This document shows, piece by piece, positions 11,560 to 22,162 of a stretch of 64,000 bases of DNA. The number at the start of each line of letters is the position of its first letter. Within the stretch, counting starts at the first letter, position 1. The notes beneath the pieces are model-generated. The model worked only from the letters and a program-made list of their open reading frames with translations, had not been told where the DNA came from and searched no databases. Source of the DNA: Linum tenue (taxonomy: Eukaryota; Streptophyta; Magnoliopsida; Malpighiales; Linaceae); the NCBI GenBank assembly GCA_946122785.1, contig CAMGYJ010000005.1:40848002-40912001 (forward strand). The letters run 5' to 3'. The translations under genes and the position numbers were made by a program.

Positions 11560-11890
11560 GAAAACAACGAGAATTTCTTATTAGTGTTCTATTTTTCATG
11601 GACAGCTATAAGAAAACTCTACTAAAATCAGTGGCTTTGGCGTTACCGATTCATGTGTTGTGGTCTTGTTTTCAGCTATCCCTCGTATTATGTCAAAATT
11701 TGAATAAGCATTATGCTAGATTCTGATGGGTATTAAAACGAGAGGATCGAATGACTTCATTTGATGTCTTGGTCATTTCTGCGTCGTAGTAAGTATTATG
11801 GTGGCTTGGAATTTCGAAAGGTTTGAGGAATTCAATCAAGTTCTTTCAGGTAAAATTGGATGGCAAAATTAACAGAACTAAATAAACACC
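11560..11890 (+). pseudogene. LINE (non-LTR retrotransposon) reverse transcriptase relic
   Basis: The forward translation around 11620-11726 reads LLKSVALALPIHVLWSCFQL and continues LCQNLN...ARF. This matches the conserved post-catalytic region of plant LINE polyproteins (A-ALP-Y-MSCF-LP--LC--I). After a disruption, 11800-11890 gives GGLEFRK-like and FNQVLSGKIGW pieces that follow in order in the same family. Only this C-terminal part survives, with frame breaks. No poly(A) tail or target duplication could be fixed. It is a degraded fragment. Confidence 0.75.
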
Positions 11891-13540
11891 TCTAAACGAC
11901 CTACCAACCCCAAGCCATAACCAATAGTAAATAATCTTCAGAGAACGAGCAGAATCCATGCCTTTCCAGCAAGAGTAGAAACCTCTTTTGCATATATGTC
12001 ATCGGTCAAGAGAGAACATGATAAAAGTTAGCCAGATGATAGTGTAAAATTCTAGAGTTTCCATTTTACAATCACTTCTTCAATCGTTGGTAAATAGAAG
12101 AGAAAGAGGAAAAGGGACTCGCCATCAGACTCAGAGAGAGAGAGGATGGAGAATCACACACTGATTTGCAGGAGAGAGAGAGGTCAGAGAGCAACCCACT
12201 GATTCCGTGCGATCGAGAGAGATCGAAGAGCTAGGGATTCAGTGGAATAGAACGAACACGACTTAATTAAAAAATCTACACATAATATAATAGCAGAAAG
12301 GAAAAAACGCTTTCCCCCTTTCAAATTCCTGCTACAGGAGCGTTTGTAGGAAGGGTAGAATAGGGAGTACCATTTTTTTTCTCTTTTCTCTGTGGAACGG
12401 GCCAACTTACCCTACACATGCGGATTTAAACGTGTCAGGAATTGTTGCGGCCCACAAAAACAGAACAGGTTTCTTTAAACCCTTTTATTTCTCAGTGTTG
12501 ATAAGATATATATGAAAGAGCAAAAAACAAAACTCCTTTTTATTGTTAAAAATAAAATTTTAACAATAAACTAATACATGGATTCTAATGGGCTAACCGC
12601 CTACCATAAAAATAAAAGAGTTGAACAGGTTTCTTTAAATCAAATGAACATCATGGGTTTGTCATCCTAAAGCAAGCTATTTTCTCTAGCATAACATATT
12701 ATTTTATATCTTAGTGGCTAAAATATAATGTATTTTAAAGTTATAAAATGATTCAACCTCGACCAACTCAATTAGTCCAATTTTTATCGTTTCAAATATA
12801 TATTATTATATAATTATTTGATATCATAATGATTAAATTATAGTTTAATTTTTAGGGAATCGTTTGGTATTTGTTAGTAAAAAACTAAACAAAAAGATCC
12901 ATCTGATTATTTTTAACATTGAAACGAATAATTGGAGTTTAGCATGGGTCGGTCAAACATGCTGAATGTCAAGTTTTGGGCCGTTTTGATCAGGCCTAAT
13001 TTATAATCACATGGTTCCCTGATAGCCGATAAAAATCTCAATCCTAACCAGTTCGGCAGCTGAGTCCGTGTTTACCACCATTTTGTAGGGATACAGGAAC
13101 GGTGGTTCCTATCCCAAATCGTGCTGTTCGTTCTTGATTTCTTTAGATTTTATCATGTCCTGGCAAAAATTAGAAAGCACAATGACGACAAGATGAAAGT
13201 TTTATAAAGCAAATTAATCGGCCAGCGGGCTGAGTAAAAGCTAGCAACGATTGTGAGATGCTCATTTCCCGAAGACCGGCCGGATAGGCAATTTTTTATT
13301 CGGTTTTCTGGAATTTTGTTTCTAGAAAACTTACTCCAACTCATCATATTACCATAAATAATACAAGGTAACAGTTACTTGATTTTGGTTCATAAGGCTG
13401 ATTTTTGCTTCGTTGCATCATCCATGTCACTTTCCTGCTAAAATTCAATATCTTTATCACGTATTTCCCAAGAAAAAAAAGTATACAACAATAAGCTATA
13501 CACCTCATTACATTCTCAAATTTCATACCTCACCTTCCTC
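11891..13540. other. AT-rich spacer
   Basis: No gene is recognised. A GA-rich stretch lies at 12130-12190. The 17-base sequence GAACAGGTTTCTTTAAA occurs twice (12463 and 12623). The right part may belong to the Helitron-like element whose 3' end is at 13567, but its 5' end cannot be placed. Confidence 0.45.
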
Positions 13541-13567
13541 CGGCCAACTGGCCGGGGGCCACGCTAG
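13541..13567 (+). mobile_element. Helitron-like 3' terminus
   Basis: A 16-base palindromic hairpin (CCGGCCAACTGGCCGG, starting at 13540) is followed by nine bases and then CTAG at 13564-13567, with a T after it. This is the Helitron 3' signature (hairpin, short gap, CTRR, insertion before T). Two relatives with the same hairpin-gap-CTAG layout lie at 58304 and 61232 on the other strand. The element extends leftward from here. No Rep/helicase frame is seen. Confidence 0.6.
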
Positions 13568-14332
13568 TATAATATATAGCAGAGTAAGGATAAGTTTTTC
13601 AGCATTTTGAATTCCTTGCAACGAGAGTGAAAATAGACTGAGTAGAGTTGTATAGTTATATATTTATTATTAAAAAAAATAAATTAGTCCGAGATTTGAA
13701 TCATGATATCTTCAAACAGATACAAGAATCACCAATAATTATACTAAACCAATTTGTTGTATCTTTCTAAATTAAAAACATACTGAAACATAAATTCTAA
13801 AAGTCAGGACACTAATTCAGTAATTCTCCAATTAGTATTTATATGGTGTTTGATATTTCGATTTCATATTTTGATAATTTTGATTTGTGTTGCATAATTA
13901 GTTAAATTTTTTTCTATATTATAAATGGATGATAGTTTTAAATACATAAACCACATATCATTAGTTAAATAATGCATATTGAAATATAGTATTGAATGTG
14001 TTGAATCGATGTAGAATACTTAACTTAGTATTAGTTTTAGAACTATCATAAATCAATGATATATTTGTGAAAACTATCAATGACCAATTCTTTAAAAGTT
14101 TTAGTTCGGTTAACCTATAAAATCTCTTGATAATCCGACATGATTGGATCAATGGGTGAGTTTAAAAGAAGATAATTTCTAAAAATTAATTTTTTTGAAT
14201 CATTTCACTTATATATATATTTTTATCTTATAGAGTAACCATACGAATTATTCAAAATTATTTGGTTAAATGAACTAACCACGGTAAAAGGTAAATTGTG
14301 AAGTCGGTCATTTTCATGGATGCATTGATTTG
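13568..14332. other. AT-rich spacer, nothing recognised
   Basis: No supported gene, RNA or repeat boundary. Confidence 0.45.
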
Positions 14333-14660
14333 CAGGGGTGGAAATTGGTACGGTATCGGTATCCCAATACCAAATACCGAAATCCCGAATACCGAATTAT
14401 GAAAATAACAATAGATTGGTGGTTGACGATCATGTAGTAGTGAATGAGAGAGTCTAGTTGAGAGGATAAAATACACACTACCTTATATTTCGATATTATT
14501 CGGTATTTTGGTACATACCGATCCCAATCCCGTAATCTTGTAATCTCTAATACCAAATAACAATTGAAATTGAATCCCAATCCCAAATACCAAATACCAA
14601 ATATAGACAAATTCGGTACGGTATTCAGTATATCCCAAATACCGGTACCAAACTTCTAGC
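14333..14660. mobile_element. Degenerate hAT-like MITE
   Basis: It starts with CAGGGGTGGAAATTGGTACGG, resembling the (T/C)AGGGGTGG ends of other elements here. Both flanks are dominated by GGTACCGAATACC-like inverted motifs. The right end is decayed (ACCGGTACCAAACTTCTA), and no target duplication remains. Non-coding. Confidence 0.5.
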
Positions 14661-15433
14661 ATGAGAGGTACAATTTTATTTATTGAGTGAATATGATTGT
14701 CCGTCAACTAGATTTCAAGTATATTGATTGACAAACATTTTTTTATGAGAAGAGAGTCCATTTTATTGTGATAGTCACAAAAAGAATAGAGACACAAGAT
14801 GTATTATGATATAGTTTGGATGACTACTTTGAGGACTTTGAGAACTAAGGAGTTCAATTCCTCCACGAGAAAGAATGAGGCTCTTCCAGGCATCTTACAT
14901 CTTTTCCACTCTTTGGTTGATGAAATAGAATGTCCCTTTCATTAAATTTCTCCACATCGCCGGAACCCCGGATATTTACCGTGGCAATTAGAGGTGGTAA
15001 AACTAATGTGAGCATGTTAATATCTTATTTTGGTTCGAACTATACCCATATGATAAAGTTAGGCCCGTAGTTTCAGAAATTGCTATCATGGCCTCGACTA
15101 TTCATGATATAGACTCAATTTCCCGGACATGTGGTTTGACCGTTAGTCAACTGACCAGCTCACTGCCATGCTAGCACCAAACAAAAGAAAATTCAAAATT
15201 ATTTTATTATTTCCTTTATCTAATTAATCAATAATGAAAAAAACAAAAATTAATTTCGGCCACCCATCGTCAGCTTATCCCCTCGCCTCTTTCTGAAGAT
15301 GTTGCCGCTTGCAAGATCTACTCCTTACCCAGAGGCCAGAACCCTCACCCGCTCATCCCACTCGCCTCTGTTCGTTGTTCTGTAGTTAACAAGTTTATGT
15401 GGTTTCCGCCAACAATGGTCTCGTGTTGGATTC
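14661..15433. other. Spacer before the truncated copia element
   Basis: No gene, LTR or primer-binding site is found here, which is why copia element 2 is called 5'-truncated. Confidence 0.5.
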
Positions 15434-18400
15434 TTGGATGGTACTACCGCGCGCCCTGCTGTTCCGCCAACAATGGCTCAAGAACTCACAAAATGGATGC
15501 AATCGGATGATAGGGTACGTTGGCTTCTCAAATCTTTGGATCCTTCTATTGTTCTTGGTTTGCGCCTTCTGCCAATAGCTGCTTCCATGTGGAATTCGCT
15601 GTGGGAAGTATACGCCAGCATGAGCGTCGCTCGACAGTTTGGAGTCGAGGTAGAGCTTGCGAACCTCCAACAAGGTGACATGGACGTCACCACTTATTTC
15701 AATACTGCTCGCATATTGTGGACGGAGCAGGATCTGATTGTTGTGGCGCTCCTCCCCACTGTTGTCTCGGCGGAAGTCAATGTCGAACGGAGCAAGACTC
15801 GGCTAATGTAGTTTCTGGCTCGGCTACGCCCAGATTTCGAAGCCGTCAGGTCCACCCTTCTCAACCGCGAGGCGCTGGAATTTGAACAGGTCTTGGGAGC
15901 TCTCATCCGCCAGGAAACTCGCCTGCGCACCAAATCCTCTCTCGATGCTTGACCTCGCCATGCTGAAGCTCCCGTTTTTGCCGCTGGCAAAGGTATATTT
16001 CGTGCCCCAGTGTCTCCCGCTGCTCATTCATTTGGTCTAGGGGCCCCTATTGTTGCTGCCACCGGACAAGAGGTTTCTGGAGGGCTTTCTAAGTCTGCCT
16101 TTGCGGCGTATCATGCTCACAACGCTGCCGGACGTCGTGAGGTGGAGTGCCACCACTGCCATGCGAAGGGACACACTAAGAAATATTTCCGTCGTTGCAA
16201 TATTTGCGTAAATTGCAAACAGGCGAGGCACATCATCCCCGACTGCCCAGTTCTTTTGCAACGTGCTCCCGACAACTCCCAAGGCGGTCCGATCTCCTCC
16301 ACGTCATCATCGGGTGGTGGTTCATTTCATGGCCCTCGACCTGCTTATGCTTCTTAGCTGGTCCAAGCTGTTCCTGCCGCCAACTCTCATGCAACAACTT
16401 CTCCCGTTGGCGTTATCGTAACTCCGGAAGCCCTGGAGCTCCTCGTTAGCAAGGCTATTCAGTCCGCCTTTGCTAGCATGCAAGTTTCAGGTACATTTCC
16501 TCAATGGATTCTTGACTCAACCTGCTTTAATCATATGACGAATAATGCATTAGTCCTTTCGAATATATGTTTGGTAAATAATTTGTCATTGCAAGTTGCG
16601 GATGGTACTCAATTATCGGTGGAAGGTAGGGGAACTGTTCATGATCATTGCTTGGAATTATCAGACACACTCTGTGTTCCCATATTGGTTCCAAATCTTG
16701 TTTCTATTTGTCAGCTAACAGAACGTGGTTGTCGTGTGGCGTTTTCTCCTTCTGGTTGCTCGATACAGGATCTGATGGCGGGACAGGAGATAGGCAAAGG
16801 TAGCAAACATGGGCGTATTTTTCATCTCGAGCATCTTCACCTACTAGCATCATCCTCCGTGTTTCGTGAGTCATCCTCCTCCTTGGTGTCTATGGTTTCC
16901 TCGTTTCCTACTTTTTAAATCTTGGCAATCAAAATTTTCATTTATGGCATGCTAGATTGGGTAGCCCAATTCTATGAGACTTTGCATTATGTTTAAACAG
17001 AAATTGTTTGGTAATAAGGTTGCACATTCCTCGGATTTTTCATGCACTAGTTGTGTTGAAACTAAGACTACTCGTATTTCTTTTTCGTCTAGTCTTACCA
17101 CTATTATCGTCCCTTTCCATGTGATACATACTGATTTATGAGGCCCTGTCCCAACTACATCTCGCCATGGTTTCAAGTATTTTTCCTTGTTCGTCGATCA
17201 TGCCACTCTGTTTACTTGGTGTATTTTCTAAAACTTAAGTCCGATCTCCTCTCTATTGCTACAGAATTCCTTCATATGATTCAAACCCAATTTGGTAGGA
17301 CCGTCCGTGTAGTCCGATATGGCCCCGGAGGTGAATTCAGTTCCACTCCTCTTCTGCAACTCTACAAGTCTCTCGGTATTCTGTGTCAAAAGTCCTGTCC
17401 TGGTGAATCTCAACAAAACGGCCTTGTCGACACAAAAATTGCCATGTCGTTGAAGTTACTCGCGCCCTTCTTCTTGCTTCCCATGTTCCCTCTTCTTTCT
17501 AGCCTGAGACTGTGTCTACCGCGGTTCGTCTCATCCACTATCAAATCACCCCCAACCTCGGTCAGCATAGCCATTACTATAAATTTTTTTTGAAACACCC
17601 ACCACACTCTCATCTTCGTGCATTTGGCTGCCTGTGCTTTGTTCTTCTTCCATGGTCTGAACGAACGAAGTTAACTGCCAAAACGGTTTGGTGTGCGTTC
17701 TTGGGTTATAATGACATTCACAAAGGCTATCTTTGCTATGATCCAACTCTTAGTCGCAAACGTATCGCTTGTAATGTCGTATTCCTTGAAAACGTCATGT
17801 TCTATTCTCCTTCTTCCTCCCTGTCCACTCCCCTATTTGATACTACGTTGGGTCTACCTTCTTTCCCGGATGAGGACGATGATATGCTAGGTGATAGAAT
17901 TCATGATGCTCCGCCCTCGCCACCTCCCAGTTCGCCTCACCTATCTCCTGGCCCCACGCCCCCAGCATCCCCACTACCAGCTCCTCGATGTTCCTTGAGG
18001 GGTGATAAAGGGAAGCCCCCTCCCCACTTTCGTGACTTTGTTTCTTTTCAGGTGGCTCCGGTGACGATTCCTACTCGATACTCTCAAGCTAAAGGTGATC
18101 CAAATTGGGATGATGCCATGACGACTGAGATTTCTTTCCTTCATGCTGCTCATACATGGGACGTTGTTCCCCGACCTCCACCAAAAATTCAAGTTATCGG
18201 CAACAAATGGGTCTACAACATCAAAGTTCATATGGATGGTTCGATAGAGCGGTTTAAAGCTCGCATCGTGGCACAAGGTTTTACCCAAGAGTATGGGATT
18301 GTCTTTGAGGACTCTTTTGCTCCTGTCGCAAAAATGGTAACCGTCCGCACTCTCCTTGTTATTGCTTCACTTCGCGGGTGGCCTCTTTACCAGCTTGATG

Positions 18401-19619
18401 TCAAAAATTCCTTTCTTCACGGTGATCTCAAGTAGACTGTCTACATGGAGCACCCCCTGGGTATTCTCTTGGTTCCTAAGATAAGGTGTGTTTGCTCCGT
18501 CGCTCCGTCTATGGTTTAATACATGCACCTCGGGCATGGTTTGATAAGTTTCATACCACTATTTTGGATCTTGGATTTCATCAAAGTCTCAATGATCACT
18601 AATTGTTTATTCGTAAGACTTCTCACGACATTGTTCTCCTGCTCCTATACGTAGATGACATGATTGTCTCAGGTGATGATGAAGCTGGCATTCAAGCTTT
18701 GACGAAGGGCCTCCATGAATCTTTTCATCTTAAGGAGCTTGGCTCTCTCTCCTACTATTTGGGGCTCGAAGTTACTCTCTCTCTGTCAGGGATCTTGCTC
18801 AATCATCGAAAGTACATTGATGATTTACTTGACTCGGCCAGGTTCGGTGACTGTCTTCCCGTGGCCACACCCATGGAGCTAAACGTGAAGTTGAGTCGTG
18901 ACTCTGGTGATCTTCTTCCTGACGGAGGGAAGCAGTATCACAAAATTGTGGGTTCCCTCATTTACTTGGCATCTACCCGCCTTGATATAGCCTTCGCAGT
19001 TCAGATAGTAAGTTAATTCATGGCCACTCCTCGTACTTCTCATCTTGCTGTTGTTCATCGGATACTGCGATACGTTCAAGGTACTCGCGAAGTCGGCCTA
19101 TTTCTTCCATCTACAGGTTCCCTGGTCTTGCAGGCCTTCTCGGATTCTGATTATGCTGGCTGCGTCGATACCAGAAAGTCTACTACGGGGTGGTGTATTC
19201 GTCTCGGCAACTCTTTCATATCTTGGCGGTGCAAGAAACAAGACCGGGTGTCTAAATCTTCTACAGAGACCGAATACCGAGCTATGTTTGATGTCACCTA
19301 CGAACTCGAATGGTTGCGTCGTCTTTTGGGAGATCTTGGAGTTGAGTGTGCGGCTCCCATGGAGCTCTATGTTGATAACACCAGTGCGATCCGGATTGCC
19401 ACCAATCCCGTTCTACACGATCGCACTAAACACATTGAAGTTTATATCCACTACATTCGCAACCTAGTCTGGGATGGCACAATTAGGATTTTCTACATTG
19501 ATTCGGAAGACCAGATCGCGGATATTCTCACTAAATCATTCTCGGCTGCTCGTCACTCCTTCTTAGCAGGCAAATTGATGATGCGGTCACCTCCCCATCA
19601 ATTTAGGGGAGGGTGTTGA
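15434..19619 (+). pseudogene. Copia element 2 gag-pol, many stops and frameshifts
   Basis: Gag (LLKSLDPSIVLGLR, GDMDVTTYFNTARILW) is followed by a zinc-knuckle region with CHHCHAKGH and CVNCKQARH (about 16150-16245). A protease-like segment has DST where the active site would read DSG, so it is altered. Integrase is recognisable near 16940-17450 but riddled with stops. Reverse transcriptase runs from about 18055 with a TAG at 18433 and YVDD at 18648-18659. RNase H (FSDSDYAGCVDTRKSTTGW, STETEYRA, YVDNTSAI) runs to about 19600. The single-base shift after the VYMEHPLG segment is also present in the copy at 49170, so it predates the duplication. Confidence 0.88.
19600..19613 (+). other. Polypurine tract of copia element 2
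   Basis: TTTAGGGGAGGG directly precedes the LTR that begins TGTTGAG. Identical sequence precedes the LTR at 50340. Confidence 0.75.
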
Positions 19620-19894
19620 GATATCGGGTTTGTATGATAGGGCCTCTGGCCCATGCAGTGTCTCGGCCCACAATGTATTGCCGAGTTTGAGAGTAGCATG
19701 CAGCTAGGGTTAGGGTATGGCTCCAATTGTGTATAAATGCACCTCTATGTATACGTATCGAAGCAAGGAAAATAAGAAAAGTAGAAAGCTTCCCGTGGAC
19801 TAGTCTTGTTCACAACGAACAAGGAAACCATGTAAAGTACTCGTCTTGATTCTCTCTGTTTACGTTCTTATTTATAATCTTGTTTCGATTATCA
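19614..19894 (+). repeat. 3' LTR of copia element 2
   Basis: About 281 bp, starting TGTTGAGATATCGGG and ending CGATTATCA. It contains a possible TATA-like GTATAAATGC. The paralogous LTR is at 50340-50617. Confidence 0.85.
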
Positions 19895-20329
19895 CACAAG
19901 ATTGTGCATTTGTTCCGCTCTCATATTTTTGTGTAGCAGAATGCAGAAGTATGAGAACGGGGGAGGATAAAGGAAATAAAGGATCAACAACAGCTATGCC
20001 TCTTTGACGAAAGAGATGAGGGTATATAAGCTTTACTTGTATTTTAAGGCTACCATCGGCACCTTTCTCATAAACACTCCGAGACATTGAAAATAAGTGA
20101 TTATGCTCTCTTATTATAAGTGGCAATCCCCAACAAAGTCATGCTGAAGCCAATTTAATATCTCCATTTTTACATAATTGTATCCATGGAATATATGATC
20201 TTTTGCAAAAGAATTAAGCATCGGATCATATTTAATTGAAGAGCTTAGAATAGAGGGTATATTGGTGGTTGCCTGCCGACATTCTAATTCATATTTGCTG
20301 GAGAATATAGATAAACCAATTGTTTAAGA
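19895..20329. other. Spacer shared with 50618-51067
   Basis: Part of the duplicated segment. No gene is seen. The copy near 50848 has an extra 14 bases (GCCACAAATCGTGT region) relative to this one. Confidence 0.6.
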
Positions 20330-20953
20330 TAGAGCTGGAAAAATAAGTCAGATCGTTTGAAAAATTATGGTCCAAACTGGACTGCACAGTTTGGTCTGGA
20401 CGATAGACGGTTAAATATGGTTTGGTCTATGACCTGTATTTTATAATGTTTTGATCTCTTGGTCTGGTTTGGTCTAGATCGCGGTTTACCGGACCAAACC
20501 GTGGACCCAGCCGACCTCTCAATAGTCAATACATGTTTGCAGCCCACTCCATCAACTTACACAATGATACCCAAGTCCCAATCTTAATTTTGAGAATCTC
20601 GTCTCTTCCTTCATTCACAACCATATTTACCAGAGAGTAGAGACAATTATGTCTCCATATGACATTATGTAAATGTTTACACTTGATGGTGTCAGTTGGG
20701 ATGCTTTGACTTTGTATCTTTATTATTTATTGAGATTTATGGTGTCAAAACCATTCGTTGTTGGAATTTATGTTTTAAGGCAAAAAAAAAAAAAATCTTG
20801 ACTATTGGTTCAATTTTTTGTGTGGTTGACTAGTCAAATTGTTTATTTTTCGTTCACTGTAGTCTATCTGGACCAGACCGTACCGAATCAGACTACATAG
20901 ACGTGATATGGTCTGAACCGTAGACCGTATATATGGTCGTGCTTTCTAGTCCT
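20330..20953. mobile_element. hAT-like MITE, GGTCTGGTCC family, copy in duplicon A
   Basis: It begins TAGAGCTGGAAAA and ends near GTGCTTTCTAGTCCT. Both ends are packed with GGTCTGGTCC/GGACCAGACC motifs around an AT-rich centre. The same family occurs at 51068-51662 (same insertion, duplicated) and inverted at 35416-36081 inside the Athila-type element. Termini are decayed and no target duplication is clear. Confidence 0.7.
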
Positions 20954-21052
20954 CGCTTCAAAAAATGTACGTACATTTTATGGGTCATCACTAATTTTGT
21001 TATAAGATCGAACATGATAAATGCATACTGAAACTCATTATAGTGTTCTTAT

Positions 21053-21517
21053 CAGGGGTGGCTATTTGGCCCGGGTTTTGTGGTTTTACCCATAACCGGA
21101 TCGTATAACCCGGACCGAGACCGGACCGGGACCGGGACCGGATAGTAAACAATCCAATCCAATCTTTGGTCTTAGATTTGAGGTAAAAAACCGTTCGGGA
21201 CCGGATCGAGAACTGGATAAAGACCGGATAAGAGAGCTCAACACCCAAAACTTAAGGGTAATTTGCATAAACGGTCACACACCTTTGCACTTAGTACAAA
21301 ACTTAACCAACTCCTCACCAGGCCTTAGGCTACTTAAATCCCCACAAACTCAATATAAAATCAAGACCAAATTGGGACCGGACCTGGTCAAAATCGAACC
21401 GGATCAAGACCAGACTGTATGCAATTCAATCTTTGGTCCTTATATTTTCAAAAAGATCGAACTAAACCGGATCAATTTAGGCCAATTTAACCGGACCAGA
21501 CCATATAGCCACCCCTA
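21053..21517. mobile_element. hAT-like MITE present only in duplicon A
   Basis: It begins CAGGGGTGGCTATTTGG and ends ATATAGCCACCCCTA, flanked by the exact 8-bp repeat GTTCTTAT (21045-21052 and 21518-21525). The duplicate copy has the uninterrupted site at 51754-51761 with one GTTCTTAT, which fixes both borders (465 bp). The ends are rich in GGACCGG motifs. No coding capacity. Confidence 0.92.
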
Positions 21518-21525
21518 GTTCTTAT

Positions 21526-22018
21526 GACCCCATGATTGTAAACCTTACTATGTATTAATGTGGTTATTAAATTAGCCACCAGGTTTTTACACAGGGAGAA
21601 TAAAGGCCCCTTCTTTTTTTGTTGGTATGCAATGCATTACGATTATTATAATGTGGGTGTCTTTAACTTTCATTTTGTCAAAAGAGACAAAAGACCCATC
21701 CACATGGCCAATTCAATATTCTCCAAAATCATAAAGCTGTGAGGCAATGATTCACACAACACACAACCAAGAATCAAACAGCTTACAGTGCCAGTCATGA
21801 ACTAAAGAGGAAGGAGATTTGGAATAGGTTAAAGTATAACACCACCACTATCCATTAAAATATAGCATTTTTGGAGATGAGAAGCTTCCAAGTTCCTCAG
21901 AGCACAAGTTTCCTCTACTGCTAAAGTGCAACTATGCATGTTAAGAACTTCCCAGTCCAGTAGTATATGTGGATAGATGGATAGTCGTCTCTCCCTCTCT
22001 TACTCTGTCTCCGATCCC
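21526..22018. other. Upstream region of subtilase copy A
   Basis: AT-rich promoter-proximal DNA, nearly collinear with 51762-52249. No separate feature is recognised before the TATA box. Confidence 0.55.
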
Positions 22019-22025
22019 TATATAT
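22019..22025 (+). promoter_or_regulatory. Probable TATA box, subtilase copy A
   Basis: TATATAT in the context CCCTATATATGCA lies 138 bases before the start codon and is conserved at 52250-52256 in copy B. Spacing fits a leader of roughly 100 bases. Confidence 0.6.
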
Positions 22026-22162
22026 GCATTCTCGGTCCTCTCACACTACAGACAAGTAGCTTGGTTCCCAAAGAAACCCTGCTCACTTTATAATTTATGG
22101 AACTTATTTCCCAATAATTTGCTGTAAAATCCAACAATTGGCTTTTGGCTCCCACAATTGCA

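Larger units (their letters stand above)
15434..19894 (+). mobile_element. Ty1/copia element 2, 5'-truncated, with 3' LTR
   Basis: Gag, protease, integrase, reverse transcriptase and RNase H homology run in copia order to a polypurine tract and a single LTR. No matching LTR or primer site occurs upstream, so the left end is deleted. The part from 18047 rightward is repeated at 48761-50617 as part of the large duplication. It has many stops and shifts, so it is defective. Confidence 0.88.

Noticed and set aside
17512..18435. Separate gene from the clean copia frame
   Set aside because: It is integrase C-terminal plus reverse transcriptase of the defective copia element.
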